In this document: positions 25,487 to 33,953 of the stretch, piece after piece
Layout of the letters: each line of letters begins with the position of its first letter
How positions within the stretch are numbered: position 1 is the first letter of the stretch
DNA from: Terrabacter terrigena
Lineage (GTDB): Bacteria > Actinomycetota > Actinomycetes > Actinomycetales > Dermatophilaceae
Assembly (NCBI RefSeq): GCF_042676085.1
Contig: NZ_JBHTKH010000007.1
Span: 185,074 to 249,073, forward strand
Length of the DNA stretch: 64,000 nt
Direction: 5' to 3'
Translations under genes and position numbers: made by a program
The notes under the pieces: generated by a model
The model's input: the letters and a program-made list of their open reading frames with translations, nothing else
Told to the model about the DNA's origin: nothing
The model's database searches: none

Positions 25487-26362
25487 ATGCCGTCCGCCGC
25501 GTCCCTGGTGCGTCAGCGCCTCACGGTGCAGCGGGAGGCGCTGACCGAGGCAGAGGAGGCACTGCTCGGCGGTGAGCCCGAGGGACTGCACGACGTCCGC
25601 GTCGCCATCCGGCGCATCCGCTCGGCCCTCGCGACGTTCCGACCGGTGCTCGAGCCCACGGTCACCGACCCGCTGCGTGACGAGCTGCGGTGGGTGTCGG
25701 GGCTGCTGGGTCAGGCGCGCGACATCGAGGTCGTCATCGAGCACACGGAGCTGCTCCTCGCGGCCGCCGAACCGGTCGGACTCGACGACGCCGTCACCGG
25801 CCTGCGTGCCCGCCTGCGCCTCGACCTCGCCGCCGCGGGCGACGTCGTCGACGAGACGCTCGCCTCGACGAGGTATGCCGCGGTGATCGCCCTGCTCGAC
25901 GCGGCCGTCACCGATCCCCCTTTCACGGCCGAGGCGGACGGGGGAGCGAGGAAGATCGCCCGCAAACGCGTCGAGCACGACCTCGAGCGCGTGGTCGAAC
26001 GCATCGGTCTCGCTCGGGCCACGAGCGACCCCGAGGAGCAGGCCGCCCGGCTGCACGACGTGCGCAAGGCGGCCAAGCGGCTGCGCTACGCGGCCGAGGC
26101 GGCCGCACCGGTGGCCGGGTCGCGCATCCGCGAGATCGAGGAGGTCGCCGAGGGTACCCAGGACGTCATCGGCCTGCACCACGACGCGACGGTCACGCGC
26201 TCGACCCTGCGGCACCTGGCGCTCGACGTCGAGAGCGGTGAGGCGGCGGCGTTCCTGCTCGGCCACCTCGACGCCGACGAGCAGCGCGCCCTGCGCGACC
26301 TGAGGTCCCGGGCGATGGACGCCCTGACCGCGCTCGAGAAGCTTGCCGACGACCGTCGGTGA
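25487..26362 (+). CDS. CHAD domain protein
   Basis: The 291-residue helical protein shows both CHAD half-repeats: LHDVRVAIRRIRSALATF near residue 30 and LHDVRKAAKRLRYAAEAA near 190, with the conserved His and basic residues that bind polyphosphate. CHAD proteins associate with inorganic polyphosphate and often with CYTH phosphatases; no CYTH gene is adjacent. Length is normal for a stand-alone CHAD protein. The ATG is immediately preceded by a TAGGAAT element, suggesting a leaderless transcript. It diverges from the protease gene. The role in polyphosphate handling is from family knowledge. Confidence 0.9.
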   Translation: MPSAASLVRQRLTVQREALTEAEEALLGGEPEGLHDVRVAIRRIRSALATFRPVLEPTVTDPLRDELRWVSGLLGQARDIEVVIEHTELLLAAAEPVGLDDAVTGLRARLRLDLAAAGDVVDETLASTRYAAVIALLDAAVTDPPFTAEADGGARKIARKRVEHDLERVVERIGLARATSDPEEQAARLHDVRKAAKRLRYAAEAAAPVAGSRIREIEEVAEGTQDVIGLHHDATVTRSTLRHLALDVESGEAAAFLLGHLDADEQRALRDLRSRAMDALTALEKLADDRR

Positions 26363-26543
26363 CCTCGCGCAGGCGGCGCCGCCCGGCTCAGAAGGGAGCG
26401 GTCTGCGCCCACGGTCGCTCGACGGCGGTGGCCTGCCCGTCGGGACGCCCCGGCACACGCCCACTGTGTCGTATGCCGGAGGGGTCGCATGCCGGAGGGT
26501 CTGTCGTGTGCCGAGGGCAGGGACTGGCTGTCACACCTGCACC

Positions 26544-26549
26544 TAGCAT
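26544..26549 (+). promoter_or_regulatory. -10 box of a leaderless promoter (TAGCAT)
   Basis: TAGCAT is followed by seven bases and the ATG of the PAT-like acetyltransferase gene at 26557, leaving no room for a ribosome binding site. Confidence 0.5.
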
Positions 26550-26556
26550 CGGCGCC

Positions 26557-27093
26557 ATGCCCGAAGTCCACGTCCGCGACGCGACCGCTGCCGACGCGGT
26601 GGCCTGCGCCGCCATCTACGCGCCCTACGTCACCGGCACCTCGATCACCTTCGAGACCGAGCCGCCGGACGCGGCGGAGATGGGGCGACGCATCGAGAAG
26701 GCGCAACGCTTGCACGCCTTCCTCGTGCTGGAGGACGCGGGTGAGGTCGTCGGGTACGCGTACGGCGGGCCCTTCAAGGAGCGCGCGGCCTACCGCTGGT
26801 CGTGCGAGGTGTCGGTCTACCTCGCGATGGACCGCCGAGGGCGAGGCGGCGGCCGTCGGCTCTACGAGGAGCTGCTACGACGGCTGGCCGCGCGCGGCTA
26901 CCGGGTGGCGGCTGCCGGGATGACGCAGCCCAACGAGGCCAGCGGGCGGCTGCACGCGGCGATGGGCTTCAAGAAGGTCGGCACCTACCGCGACATCGGC
27001 CACAAGTTCGGGGCGTGGCACGACGTCACGTGGGTGCAGCGCCCCCTCGGGGACCCACCGCCGCCGGGCGAGAGCCCGCCGGAACCGCGCTGA
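26557..27093 (+). CDS. GNAT acetyltransferase, phosphinothricin acetyltransferase-like
   Basis: The 178-residue protein matches the PAT/YncA subfamily: EVHVRDATAADAVACAAIYAPYVTGTSITFETEPP at the N-terminus, SCEVSVYLAMDRRGRGGGRRLYEELLRRL (acetyl-CoA loop RGRGGGRRL near 95), and AMGFKKVGTYRDIGHKFGAWHDVTWVQRPL near the end. Chromosomal members often acetylate methionine sulfone/sulfoximine-type amino acids or aminoacyl nucleotides. The C-terminus has a Pro-rich tail. The start was set at 26557 because the domain begins there and a TAGCAT box lies seven bases upstream; earlier in-frame codons are Arg-rich. Confidence 0.86.
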   Translation: MPEVHVRDATAADAVACAAIYAPYVTGTSITFETEPPDAAEMGRRIEKAQRLHAFLVLEDAGEVVGYAYGGPFKERAAYRWSCEVSVYLAMDRRGRGGGRRLYEELLRRLAARGYRVAAAGMTQPNEASGRLHAAMGFKKVGTYRDIGHKFGAWHDVTWVQRPLGDPPPPGESPPEPR

Positions 27094-27095
27094 GA

Positions 27096-27129
27096 CCGCC
27101 GCGCCGGCCCCGCCGGGGCGGCGCGGCGG
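27096..27129. terminator. Bidirectional hairpin terminator
   Basis: A ten-base outer stem (27096-27105 with 27120-27129) continues, after one bulged G, into GCCCC-GCC-GGGGC. It begins three bases after the acetyltransferase stop and lies 15 bases from the convergent ene-reductase stop, so it serves both strands. Confidence 0.7.
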
Positions 27130-27144
27130 TTCACGGTGCAGGTG

Positions 27145-28215
27145 TCAGGGGAGGGCAGGGTAGTCCGTGTAGCCCTCGGCGCCGCCACCGTAGAAGGTGG
27201 CCGGGTTCGGTTCGTTGAGCGCGGCACCCTCGCGCCAGCGGCGGGCGAGGTCGGGGTTGGCGAGGAACTCGCGCCCGACGGCCACGGCGTCGCCCAGGTC
27301 GCGCTCGAGGATGTCCTCGACCTCGGCCAGGCCGGTCACGGAGGCGAACCCGGTGTTGAGGATGACGGGCCCACCGAACCTCTTGCGCAGGTTGCGCACC
27401 AGGTCGGACTCGGGGTCGCCGAGGATGCTGAGGTAGGCGAGGCCGAGCGGCGCGATGCCCTCGACGAGCGTCTCGTAGGTCGCGGCCGTCTCGAGCTCGT
27501 TCTCCTCGAGGACGCCCTGGATGTTGTGCGCCGGCGAGATGCGGATGCCGACCCGGTCGGCGCCGATGGCCTCGGCGACGGCGGTCGTGATCTCGATCGC
27601 GAGGCGAGCGCGGTTCTCGGGCGAGCCGCCGTACGCGTCGGTGCGCTGGTTGCTCGACGGCGCGAGGAACTGGTGCGGCAGGTAGCCGTTCGCGGCGTGC
27701 ACCTCGACGCCGTCGAGCCCGGCCGCGACCGCCTGCCGCGCCGCGTGGACGAACTCGGCCACGAGCGAAGGGATCTCGTCGGTCTCAAGGGCCCGCGGGA
27801 CGGCATACGGCTGCTCGCCGGACGGCGTCACGATGGAACCGGGTGCGGCGATGGCGCTGGGGGCGACACTCTCGAGGCCACCCTTGTTGTCGGGGTGGGC
27901 GACGCGGCCGGCGTGCATGAGCTGAACGACGACGTGGCCGCCGCCCGCGTGCACGGCGTCGGCGACGAGGCGCCAGCCGGCGACCTGCTCGTCGGAGTGG
28001 ATGCCCGGGGTGTCGAGGTAGCCCTGACCCACGGCACTGGGCTGCGTGCCCTCGGTGATGATGAGGCCGGCGCTCGCGCGCTGGCCGTAGTACTCGGCGT
28101 TGAGCTCGGTCGGCGCCTGGCCCGCGCCCGCGCGGTTGCGCGTCAGCGGGGCCATGACGAAGCGCTGGGGGAGGTCCCAGCGGCCGATGCGGATGCTCTC
28201 GAAGGCCGTGGACAC
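27145..28215 (-). CDS. Old yellow enzyme-type alkene reductase (NADH:flavin oxidoreductase)
   Basis: The 356-residue FMN protein has the OYE barrel motifs FVMAPLTRNRAG near 24, VVVQLMHAGRVAHPD near 100, DGVEVHAANGYLPHQFLAPSSNQRTDAYGGS near 175 and AVAVGREFLANPDLARRWREG near the end. It is close to the NemA/xenobiotic reductase group, which reduces activated C=C bonds and nitro compounds with NAD(P)H. The GTG at 28215 follows GAGGAGCAGGCCT; the ORF extends upstream but without conserved sequence. The convergent acetyltransferase gene is separated by a strong bidirectional hairpin. The physiological substrate is unknown. Confidence 0.92.
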   Translation of the reverse strand: MSTAFESIRIGRWDLPQRFVMAPLTRNRAGAGQAPTELNAEYYGQRASAGLIITEGTQPSAVGQGYLDTPGIHSDEQVAGWRLVADAVHAGGGHVVVQLMHAGRVAHPDNKGGLESVAPSAIAAPGSIVTPSGEQPYAVPRALETDEIPSLVAEFVHAARQAVAAGLDGVEVHAANGYLPHQFLAPSSNQRTDAYGGSPENRARLAIEITTAVAEAIGADRVGIRISPAHNIQGVLEENELETAATYETLVEGIAPLGLAYLSILGDPESDLVRNLRKRFGGPVILNTGFASVTGLAEVEDILERDLGDAVAVGREFLANPDLARRWREGAALNEPNPATFYGGGAEGYTDYPALP

Positions 28216-28364
28216 AGGCCTGCTCCTCACTGTCGGTGGAGGTTGTCGGTGACGGTCGGCGGCTCGCTCCCGCGAAGCGGAGGAGCCTTCGACCACGTGG
28301 GCGACAAGTCGGACAGCGGGGGGATCATTCCCCGAGGGCGGCTGGTGTGACGCGTCAGGCATGA

Positions 28365-28398
28365 CGAAGGGGAGGATGCCGCGGCATCCTCCCCTTCG
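28365..28398 (-). terminator. Perfect 34-bp palindromic terminator of the CHAP gene
   Basis: Two perfect 17-base arms meet without a loop, starting CGAAGGGGAGG and ending CCTCCCCTTCG. It lies 24 bases past the CHAP-gene stop on the minus strand. No T-run follows, as is usual in high-GC actinobacteria. Confidence 0.75.
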
Positions 28399-28422
28399 CG
28401 TGCAGCGCTCAGATCGCGTGGG

Positions 28423-29292
28423 TCACGGCGCGTAGATGTACTTCATGCCCGGACCGTCGGTGAGGGTGCGGGTGTTGTAGTTGTACGGGCCGGCCAGGGC
28501 GTTCATCTCGATGATGTGCACCTGGTTGCCGTCGACGCCGGTCACCCAGGCGACGTGGCCGACGTTCGAGGAGCCGTGGACGCCGGGCTGCATGACGAGG
28601 ATCGAGCGCGCACGCGGCGTGCCGGTCACGGTGTAGCCCGCGTTGGCGGCGCCGGAGGCCCACTCCATCGCGTTGCCGGTCCAGCCGCCGGGGTAGTAGC
28701 CCTCGGAGGCGTGCCACTTGGCGAGCGCGCCCCAGGTGCACTGGCCCTCGGTGGCCCAGTTGTAGGCGGAGCGCATGCCCGAGGACGCGCCCGGGACGGC
28801 GCCGTTGCTGCTCGACTTGATCGAGGTGGTCGCCGTGAGCGTGCGACGGGTCAGGTCGCGCGAGGCACGCTCGGCGGCGGCCTTGCGCTCGGCTGCAGCC
28901 TTCTCGGCAGCGGCCTTCGCGGCGGCAGCCTTGGCGGCGGCGCGCTCGGTCTTGACCTGGATGTCCTCGATGACCTGCGGCTTGGGTGCAGCAGCGGGCT
29001 GGGTGGTCGCCTTCTGGGCTGCCGGCGCGTAGCCGATCTTCGCCAGGGCGGTGGAGGCGGCGGGGACGGCGCCTGCGGTCGGGCCGACCGCGGCAGCGCC
29101 GGCGGTGGAGGCGGAAAGGGGCTCGGCGCTCGCGGGGTTCGCGAAGCTGGCGACAAGGCCACCGGTGGCCGCGACGAAAGCCGCGCCCTTCATGGCCGGC
29201 TGTGCCGTCTCGCGAGCGAGGAGCTTGAGCTCGTTCAGGGGGTTGTGACGGCCAGGCGCACGGTGGCGGCCGCGGATGATCTCGTTGTTCAC
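28423..29292 (-). CDS. Secreted CHAP-domain cell-wall hydrolase
   Basis: The 289-residue protein has a long signal peptide (about 1-57; GAAFVAATGGLVASFANPASA). An Ala/Lys/Glu-rich helical linker follows (about 110-145, ERAAAKAAAAKAAAEKAA), probably a coiled coil. The C-terminal CHAP domain has catalytic Cys in EGQCTWGALAKWHA and His in SSNVGHVAWVTGV. CHAP amidases or endopeptidases cut peptidoglycan during growth or separation. Start is GTG, seven bases after GAGAGG. The 5' region carries a c-di-AMP riboswitch, the usual control of such hydrolases in actinobacteria, and a perfect palindromic terminator follows the stop. Confidence 0.9.
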   Translation of the reverse strand: MNNEIIRGRHRAPGRHNPLNELKLLARETAQPAMKGAAFVAATGGLVASFANPASAEPLSASTAGAAAVGPTAGAVPAASTALAKIGYAPAAQKATTQPAAAPKPQVIEDIQVKTERAAAKAAAAKAAAEKAAAERKAAAERASRDLTRRTLTATTSIKSSSNGAVPGASSGMRSAYNWATEGQCTWGALAKWHASEGYYPGGWTGNAMEWASGAANAGYTVTGTPRARSILVMQPGVHGSSNVGHVAWVTGVDGNQVHIIEMNALAGPYNYNTRTLTDGPGMKYIYAP

Positions 29293-29305
29293 ACGTGTAC
29301 CTCTC

Positions 29306-29500
29306 CGCGCCTACGAAGTTAGCTGTCGGGTTCGGGCGGGGAGGTGCCCGGTGCTCCCCCGGCCCGCGACGAGTCGCGATCCGGGCGAATACTTCACCCC
29401 AAGGACGTCCGGAGTCGTGGCGCCGGACGCCCGGAGAAACGTGTGGTTCCTCCGCTCCTGTCACAAGGTTTGCTCTCGCTCGTCAGGCGGTGACAGGACT
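29306..29500 (-). promoter_or_regulatory. c-di-AMP riboswitch (ydaO-yuaA class)
   Basis: The minus-strand leader of the CHAP gene ends with CGAACCCGACAGCTAAC then TTCGTAGGCG (29308-29334), the highly conserved 3' core of ydaO-yuaA riboswitches, and contains the other hallmark TTGGGGTGAA at 29393-29402. At the 5' side CCTGTCAC (29457-29464) pairs perfectly with GTGACAGG (29490-29497). The aptamer ends right before the GAGAGG ribosome binding site. In Streptomyces and relatives this class senses c-di-AMP in front of rpf and other wall-hydrolase genes, generally lowering expression when c-di-AMP is high. Exact borders are approximate. Confidence 0.88.
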
Positions 29501-29547
29501 AGGCGGTCCACCTCGCGAGCGCCCGACCAGGTGGTCGGACACCCGGA

Positions 29548-29577
29548 AGAGTAGACGACTTGTCGGGCAAAAGTCAC
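29548..29577 (-). promoter_or_regulatory. Possible promoter of the riboswitch-CHAP transcript
   Basis: On the minus strand GTGACT (29572-29577) and TACTCT (29548-29553) are 18 bases apart, giving a plausible sigma-70 promoter with a start near 29541, about 45 bases before the aptamer. The -35 match is modest. Confidence 0.4.
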
Positions 29578-29657
29578 GCTGAGGTAACGGAGTCGCGCCA
29601 GAAAGGTCGTTGAAGGCCCGTTTTGAGCGCCTTTACCCGCGCTTTACGGTCGGCGAC

Positions 29658-29673
29658 TGTGACCGGGGTCACA
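29658..29673. promoter_or_regulatory. Perfect CRP/GlxR-type operator
   Basis: TGTGACCGGGGTCACA has perfect seven-base arms and fits TGTGA-N6-TCACA exactly. It lies between the riboswitch-CHAP gene (minus) and the VOC gene (plus), about 120 bases from the presumed start of either. The consensus is that of cAMP-receptor proteins in mycobacteria and corynebacteria; which gene it controls is not shown. Confidence 0.6.
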
Positions 29674-29786
29674 TGACATGATCGTGACCGGGACCGGCGC
29701 AACCCAAGACACCTACCCGCCGGACCGACGCTTCAGACCGACCCTCCAGACCGACCCGTCACACCGACACGAGGAAGGGGCACGAC

Positions 29787-30170
29787 GTGCTCGAGAGCTC
29801 CAAGGCGTTCGGCGGCTTCTCCGTCGACGACATCCCCGCCGCCCGCGCGTTCTACGCCGACACGCTGGGCCTCAGGGTGACCGAGGCGAACGGCATGCTC
29901 ACGCTGCACCTGGCCGGCGACCGGCCGGTGATCGTCTACCCGAAACCGAACCACACACCCGCGACCTTCACGATCCTCAACTTCCCGGTCGACGACGTCG
30001 AGGCGGCCGTCGACGAGCTGACGTCGCGAGGCGTGACGTTCGAGAGGTACGAGGGCACGCCGACAGAGACCGACGAGAAGGGGGTCTTCCGCCAGGGCGG
30101 TCCGCTCATCGCCTGGTTCACCGACCCGGCGGGCAACGTCCTGTCGGTCATCGACTCGTCGCCCGCCTGA
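29787..30170 (+). CDS. VOC-family (glyoxalase/bleomycin-resistance fold) protein
   Basis: The 127-residue protein has the paired beta-alpha-beta-beta-beta modules of the VOC fold: KAFGGFSVDDIPAARAFYADTLGLRVTE at the N-terminus and LNFPVDDVEAAVDELTSRGVTFE then PLIAWFTDPAGNVLSVID at the C-terminus. Typical metal-binding His/Glu positions are only partly present, so catalysis is uncertain and it may be a binding protein. Start is GTG eight bases after GAGGAAGGGG. A CRP-like palindrome lies 115 bases upstream. Confidence 0.88.
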   Translation: MLESSKAFGGFSVDDIPAARAFYADTLGLRVTEANGMLTLHLAGDRPVIVYPKPNHTPATFTILNFPVDDVEAAVDELTSRGVTFERYEGTPTETDEKGVFRQGGPLIAWFTDPAGNVLSVIDSSPA

Positions 30171-30196
30171 CGCCGCCAACCCGGGCGGTGCGTGGC

Positions 30197-30202
30197 TAGG
30201 GT
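30197..30202 (+). promoter_or_regulatory. -10 box of a leaderless promoter (TAGGGT)
   Basis: TAGGGT is followed by seven bases and the GTG at 30210. It would make the alpha-mannosidase transcript leaderless and argues against the earlier GTG at 30192. Confidence 0.45.
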
Positions 30203-30209
30203 CGGGGGC

Positions 30210-33200
30210 GTGTTCGACGACAGCGCCCACGTCCTGCGCCGCGCCCGCCGCGTGCTCGCCGAGCACGTGACCCCTGCGGTCCACCGAGACCGGGTGCCGC
30301 TCGCCACCTCCGCGTGGCACGTCGCCGGTGAGCCGGTGCCGGTCGCCGTCGCGCTGGGGGTGGCGGCGCGCGGAGGTTTCGAGCCCGCCGGCCCGGGCAC
30401 GCCGTGGGGCGAGCCGTGGTCGACGTGGTGGTTCGAGATCACCGGCTCGGTGCCCGAGGCGTTCGCGGGGGAGTGCGTGGAGGTCGTCGTCGACCTCGGT
30501 TTCCGCGGCGAGGGCCCCGGCTTCCAGGCCGAGGGGCTGCTCCACGACGCCGATGGCACGCCACTCAAGGGCATCCACCCGATGAACCGGTGGTTCCGGG
30601 TCTCACCGTCGGCCGCCGGCGGGGAGCAGGTCCATCTCTTCCTCGAGGCGGCCGGCAACCCGGCCGTCATGGAGCACGGGTTCCGGCCGACCGGGCTCGG
30701 TGAGGTCGCGACGGCGGGCGCCGAGCCGCGCTACCTCCTGGGGCGCGTCGACGTCGCCGTCTTCGAGCCGGAGGTCTTCGGCCTGGCGATGGACCTCGAC
30801 GTGCTGGTCGACCTCGCGACGGAGCTGCCCGAGCGCGACGCCCGTCGGCTCGAGGTCACGGCCGCGCTCGACGACGCGCTCGCGGCTCTCGACGTCCACG
30901 ACATCCGCCACACGGCGGCTGCCGCCCGGGCGGCGCTCGTCGAGGTCCTGGCCGCGCCGGCGGTCACCAGCGCCCAGCGACTCACCGCCGTCGGCCACGC
31001 CCACATCGACTCAGCCTGGCTCTGGCCGGTCCGCGAGACGGTGCGCAAGTGCGCCCGCACCTTCGCGAACGTGACGGCGCTCGCCGCCGACTACCCCGAG
31101 CTCGTCTTCGCGTGCTCGTCCGCGCAGCAGTACGCCTGGATGAAGGAGCGCCAGCCCGCCATCTGGCAGCGCATCAAGGACGCCGTCGCCGCGGGCACGT
31201 GGGAGCCCGTCGGCGGCCAGTGGGTCGAGGCCGACGGTGTCATGCCGAGCGGCGAGTCCCTCGTGCGCCAGCTGCTCCACGGGCAGCGCTTCTTCGAGCG
31301 CGAGCTCGGGGTCCGGTGTCGCGGCGTGTGGCTGCCCGACTCGTTCGGGTACTCGGCGGCATACCCGCAGATCGCCCGGCTCGCGGGCGCGGAGTGGTTC
31401 CTCACCCAGAAGCTCAGCTGGAACGACACCAACACGTTCCCCCACCATACCTTCTGGTGGGAGGGCATCGACGGCACCCGGGTCCTCACGCACTTCCCGC
31501 CGGCTGACACCTACGAGAGCAAGCTGGGCGGCGCGGAGGTGCACCGTTCCGCGCGACAGCACCTCGACAAGGGGCGCTCGCGGCGCGCCCTCATCCCGTT
31601 CGGTTTCGGTGACGGCGGTGGTGGGCCCGAGCGCGAGATGCTCGAGCGCGCGCGGCGCCTGCGTTCGCTCGAGGGCTCACCCGCGGTCGAGGTCGGCACC
31701 GCCCAGTCGTTCTTCGACGGCGTGCGCGACGAGTACGCCGACCGCGCGCCGACGTGGGTGGGCGAGCTCTACCTCGAGCTGCACCGCGGCACCCTCACGA
31801 GCCAGCGCGCCATGAAGGTCGGCAACCGCGGCTGCGAGGCGCTCCTGCGCCAGGCCGAGCTCGTGTGGACCCTCGTCGCGGTGCACGGCCTGGGGGAGTG
31901 GCCGGCAGAGCGGCTGCGTCTCGTCTGGGAGCGCCTGCTGCTCCTGCAGTTCCACGACATCCTCCCGGGCAGCGCCATCGCCTGGGTGCACCGCGAGGCC
32001 CGCGACGACTTCGAGCGCCTCACCGCCGAGCTGCGCTCCCTCGTCGACGAAGGGCTCGAGCTGCTCAGTGCCGTCGGTGGGCCCGGCGGGGTCGGTGCCG
32101 TCGGTGGGCCCGGCGGGCTCGGTGGAGTCGGTGGCGGCCTGCTCAACGCCGGCCCGTACGCGCGTCGAGAGGTGGTCGACGGCGCGCAGGGCCGGGTCCT
32201 GGTCGACGTGCCGGCCTTGTCGGTCGGCGGCCGGGTCGTCGACCAGCCAGCCAACCCCGTGTCGGTGGAAGGGCTCACTGTCACGAACGGCCTTGTCTCC
32301 GTGACGGTCTCGACGGACGGGTCGATCGACTCACTGGTCGACCACCGGCACGACGACCGGCAGGTGCTGCCGGCGGGTGCACGTGCCGCGGAGCTGCGGC
32401 TGCACCCCGACGTCCCTGCGATGTGGGACGCGTGGGACATCGACAAGCCGCACAGCCGCACGTGGACCTCGCCCGTCGACACCGTCGTCGAGGTCGTCGA
32501 GAGCGGGTCGCTGCGCGTCGTCGTCGAGGCGCGCGGCGCGGTGGGGCGCTCGACGTTCGTGCAGCGAACGACCGTCACCGCCGACTCCCCGCGGGTCGAC
32601 GTCGAGGTGCGGGTCGACTGGCGCGAGCGCGAGCGCGCCCTGGCGGCATACGTCCCCGTCTCGGTGCTCGCCCCGCACAGCAGCGCCGACATCCAGTTCG
32701 GGCACCTGCGCCGGCCGACCCACGAGAACACGTCGTGGGAGTCGGCGCGGCACGAGATGGTCGCGCACCGTTGGCTGCACGTCGGCGAGGAGGGCTGGGG
32801 CGTCGCGCTCGTCAACGAGGCCACCTACGGGCACGCGGTGCGCCGCTCGGTCACCGGCGCGGGCGAGCCGGTCACGACGATGCGCCTCACGCTGCTGCGC
32901 TCACCGTCCTTCCCCGACCCCACGACCGACAGCTCGGAGGAGGTGGGCGAACAGGTCGTCCGCTTCGGCATCGTGCCCGGCGCCGATGTCGCCGAGGCGG
33001 TCGAGCACGGGTATGCCGTCCACCTCCCGCTGCTCGGTGCGCGAACGCCCACTGGCGCAGACGGGTCCGTCGCCCGCGTCGTCGAGGTGGGCCCGCTCGT
33101 CGAGGTGGGCGACCCTGCCGTCGTGGTCGAGGCCGTCAAGCTCGCCGAGGACGGCAGCGGTGACGTCGTGGTGCGGCTCTACGAGTCGCGCGGCGGGCGG

Positions 33201-33407
33201 GCTCGTTCGGTCGTGCGCCCCGGGTTCGAGTGGTCGTCGGTCGCCGAGGTCGACCTCCTCGAGGAGGACTCGCCGGCCCTCGACGGGCGTCACGCCCTCG
33301 TCACGAGCGACGCTGCAGCCGCGGCGCCCGGAGGCCGGGTGACGGTCGAGCTCCGGCCGTTCCAGCTCGTGACGCTGCGCTTCACGCGCGTCTCCCCCGC
33401 ACCCTGA
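30210..33407 (+). CDS. GH38 alpha-mannosidase (large, Ams1-like)
   Basis: The 1065-residue enzyme has an N-terminal beta domain, the GH38 catalytic domain with zinc-binding HAHIDSAWLWPVRETVRK near 263, the nucleophile Asp in GVWLPDSFGYSAAYPQIARLAGAEWFLTQKL near 376, and QFHDILPGSAIAWVH with a further zinc His. Long C-terminal beta domains follow. No signal peptide is seen, so it acts on imported mannosides, cleaving alpha-mannosyl ends. A Gly/Val-rich insert (about 620-645) is made by a 27-bp duplication. The start at 30210 rests on the TAGGGT box. A second, shorter GH38 gene is at 60628-63408. Confidence 0.93.
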   Translation: MFDDSAHVLRRARRVLAEHVTPAVHRDRVPLATSAWHVAGEPVPVAVALGVAARGGFEPAGPGTPWGEPWSTWWFEITGSVPEAFAGECVEVVVDLGFRGEGPGFQAEGLLHDADGTPLKGIHPMNRWFRVSPSAAGGEQVHLFLEAAGNPAVMEHGFRPTGLGEVATAGAEPRYLLGRVDVAVFEPEVFGLAMDLDVLVDLATELPERDARRLEVTAALDDALAALDVHDIRHTAAAARAALVEVLAAPAVTSAQRLTAVGHAHIDSAWLWPVRETVRKCARTFANVTALAADYPELVFACSSAQQYAWMKERQPAIWQRIKDAVAAGTWEPVGGQWVEADGVMPSGESLVRQLLHGQRFFERELGVRCRGVWLPDSFGYSAAYPQIARLAGAEWFLTQKLSWNDTNTFPHHTFWWEGIDGTRVLTHFPPADTYESKLGGAEVHRSARQHLDKGRSRRALIPFGFGDGGGGPEREMLERARRLRSLEGSPAVEVGTAQSFFDGVRDEYADRAPTWVGELYLELHRGTLTSQRAMKVGNRGCEALLRQAELVWTLVAVHGLGEWPAERLRLVWERLLLLQFHDILPGSAIAWVHREARDDFERLTAELRSLVDEGLELLSAVGGPGGVGAVGGPGGLGGVGGGLLNAGPYARREVVDGAQGRVLVDVPALSVGGRVVDQPANPVSVEGLTVTNGLVSVTVSTDGSIDSLVDHRHDDRQVLPAGARAAELRLHPDVPAMWDAWDIDKPHSRTWTSPVDTVVEVVESGSLRVVVEARGAVGRSTFVQRTTVTADSPRVDVEVRVDWRERERALAAYVPVSVLAPHSSADIQFGHLRRPTHENTSWESARHEMVAHRWLHVGEEGWGVALVNEATYGHAVRRSVTGAGEPVTTMRLTLLRSPSFPDPTTDSSEEVGEQVVRFGIVPGADVAEAVEHGYAVHLPLLGARTPTGADGSVARVVEVGPLVEVGDPAVVVEAVKLAEDGSGDVVVRLYESRGGRARSVVRPGFEWSSVAEVDLLEEDSPALDGRHALVTSDAAAAAPGGRVTVELRPFQLVTLRFTRVSPAP
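32070..32123 (+). repeat. Two tandem 27-bp units inside the GH38 gene
   Basis: Units at 32070-32096 and 32097-32123 differ by one base and encode the AVGGPGGVG/AVGGPGGLG linker. The frame is kept, so copy-number change would only lengthen the linker. Confidence 0.85.
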
Positions 33408-33444
33408 ACCGTCGAGAGGCCGGCTGTGGCCGCTCGTCAGCTCG

Positions 33445-33819
33445 TCAGCTCTCGGTCGCCTCGGCGATCGCCGCCCGGCGCTGCAGGCACAGCTCGGTGA
33501 TCTCGGAGATGAGCTCGAGGGGGACCGGGCGGTTGATCGGGAAGCGGACGGTGTCCTTGGCCCGGCGGTAGGGGCCGATGGCGTCCTCGAACTCGGGGTC
33601 GCCGGTGGGCACCGGATAGAGGCCGACGTGGTTCTTCCAGCCGGCGTAGTAGATCAGCGGCTTGCCGTCGACGGTGAAGGTCGCCATGCCGTAGCTGATC
33701 TTCTCGGCCGCGTGCGGGGCGGCCTCGCGAATCGTGCGTCGCACGCCGGCGAGCTGACTGCGCGTGTCCTCGGGATAGGACGCGATGTAGTCATCGACGG
33801 ACGCAAATCTCGGGGCCAA
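33445..33819 (-). CDS. DUF1801 protein (YdhG/YjhG-like)
   Basis: The 124-residue protein shows the DUF1801 pattern: VDDYIASYPEDTRSQLAGVRRTIREAAPHAAEKISYGMATFTVDGKPLIYYAGWKNHVGLYP and KDTVRFPINRPVPLELI. Members have a fold like frataxin-related iron chaperones, and a Bacillus relative was proposed as an intracellular iron chaperone, but function is unproven. The start is TTG at 33819, ten bases after GAGG, because no ATG or GTG lies before the conserved VDDYI. The 134-base gap upstream is relatively AT-rich and contains TTTGCA-N18-TACAGT on the minus strand as a possible promoter. Confidence 0.85.
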   Translation of the reverse strand: MAPRFASVDDYIASYPEDTRSQLAGVRRTIREAAPHAAEKISYGMATFTVDGKPLIYYAGWKNHVGLYPVPTGDPEFEDAIGPYRRAKDTVRFPINRPVPLELISEITELCLQRRAAIAEATES

Positions 33820-33953
33820 TCCAGGTCCTCACCTTGTTCCGGACCGGTCGCGGGGGATGCCTCGACTGTATTGCGCGAAAGGGGTGACTGCAAAGTAAGC
33901 ACGTGTTACGTGATGAACAGGTCAACAACCTACGGAGACTGGACGAATCGGGC

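Noticed and set aside
24425..26464. A 679-residue protease with a long N-terminal extension
   Set aside because: The extension is antisense to the CHAD gene. The GTG at 25378 with GAAAAGG upstream starts the real protease just before its membrane helix.
33899..33916. GTAAGCACGTGTTAC as a TetR-type operator
   Set aside because: The flanks are out of register by one base around CACGTG, and no TetR gene is nearby.
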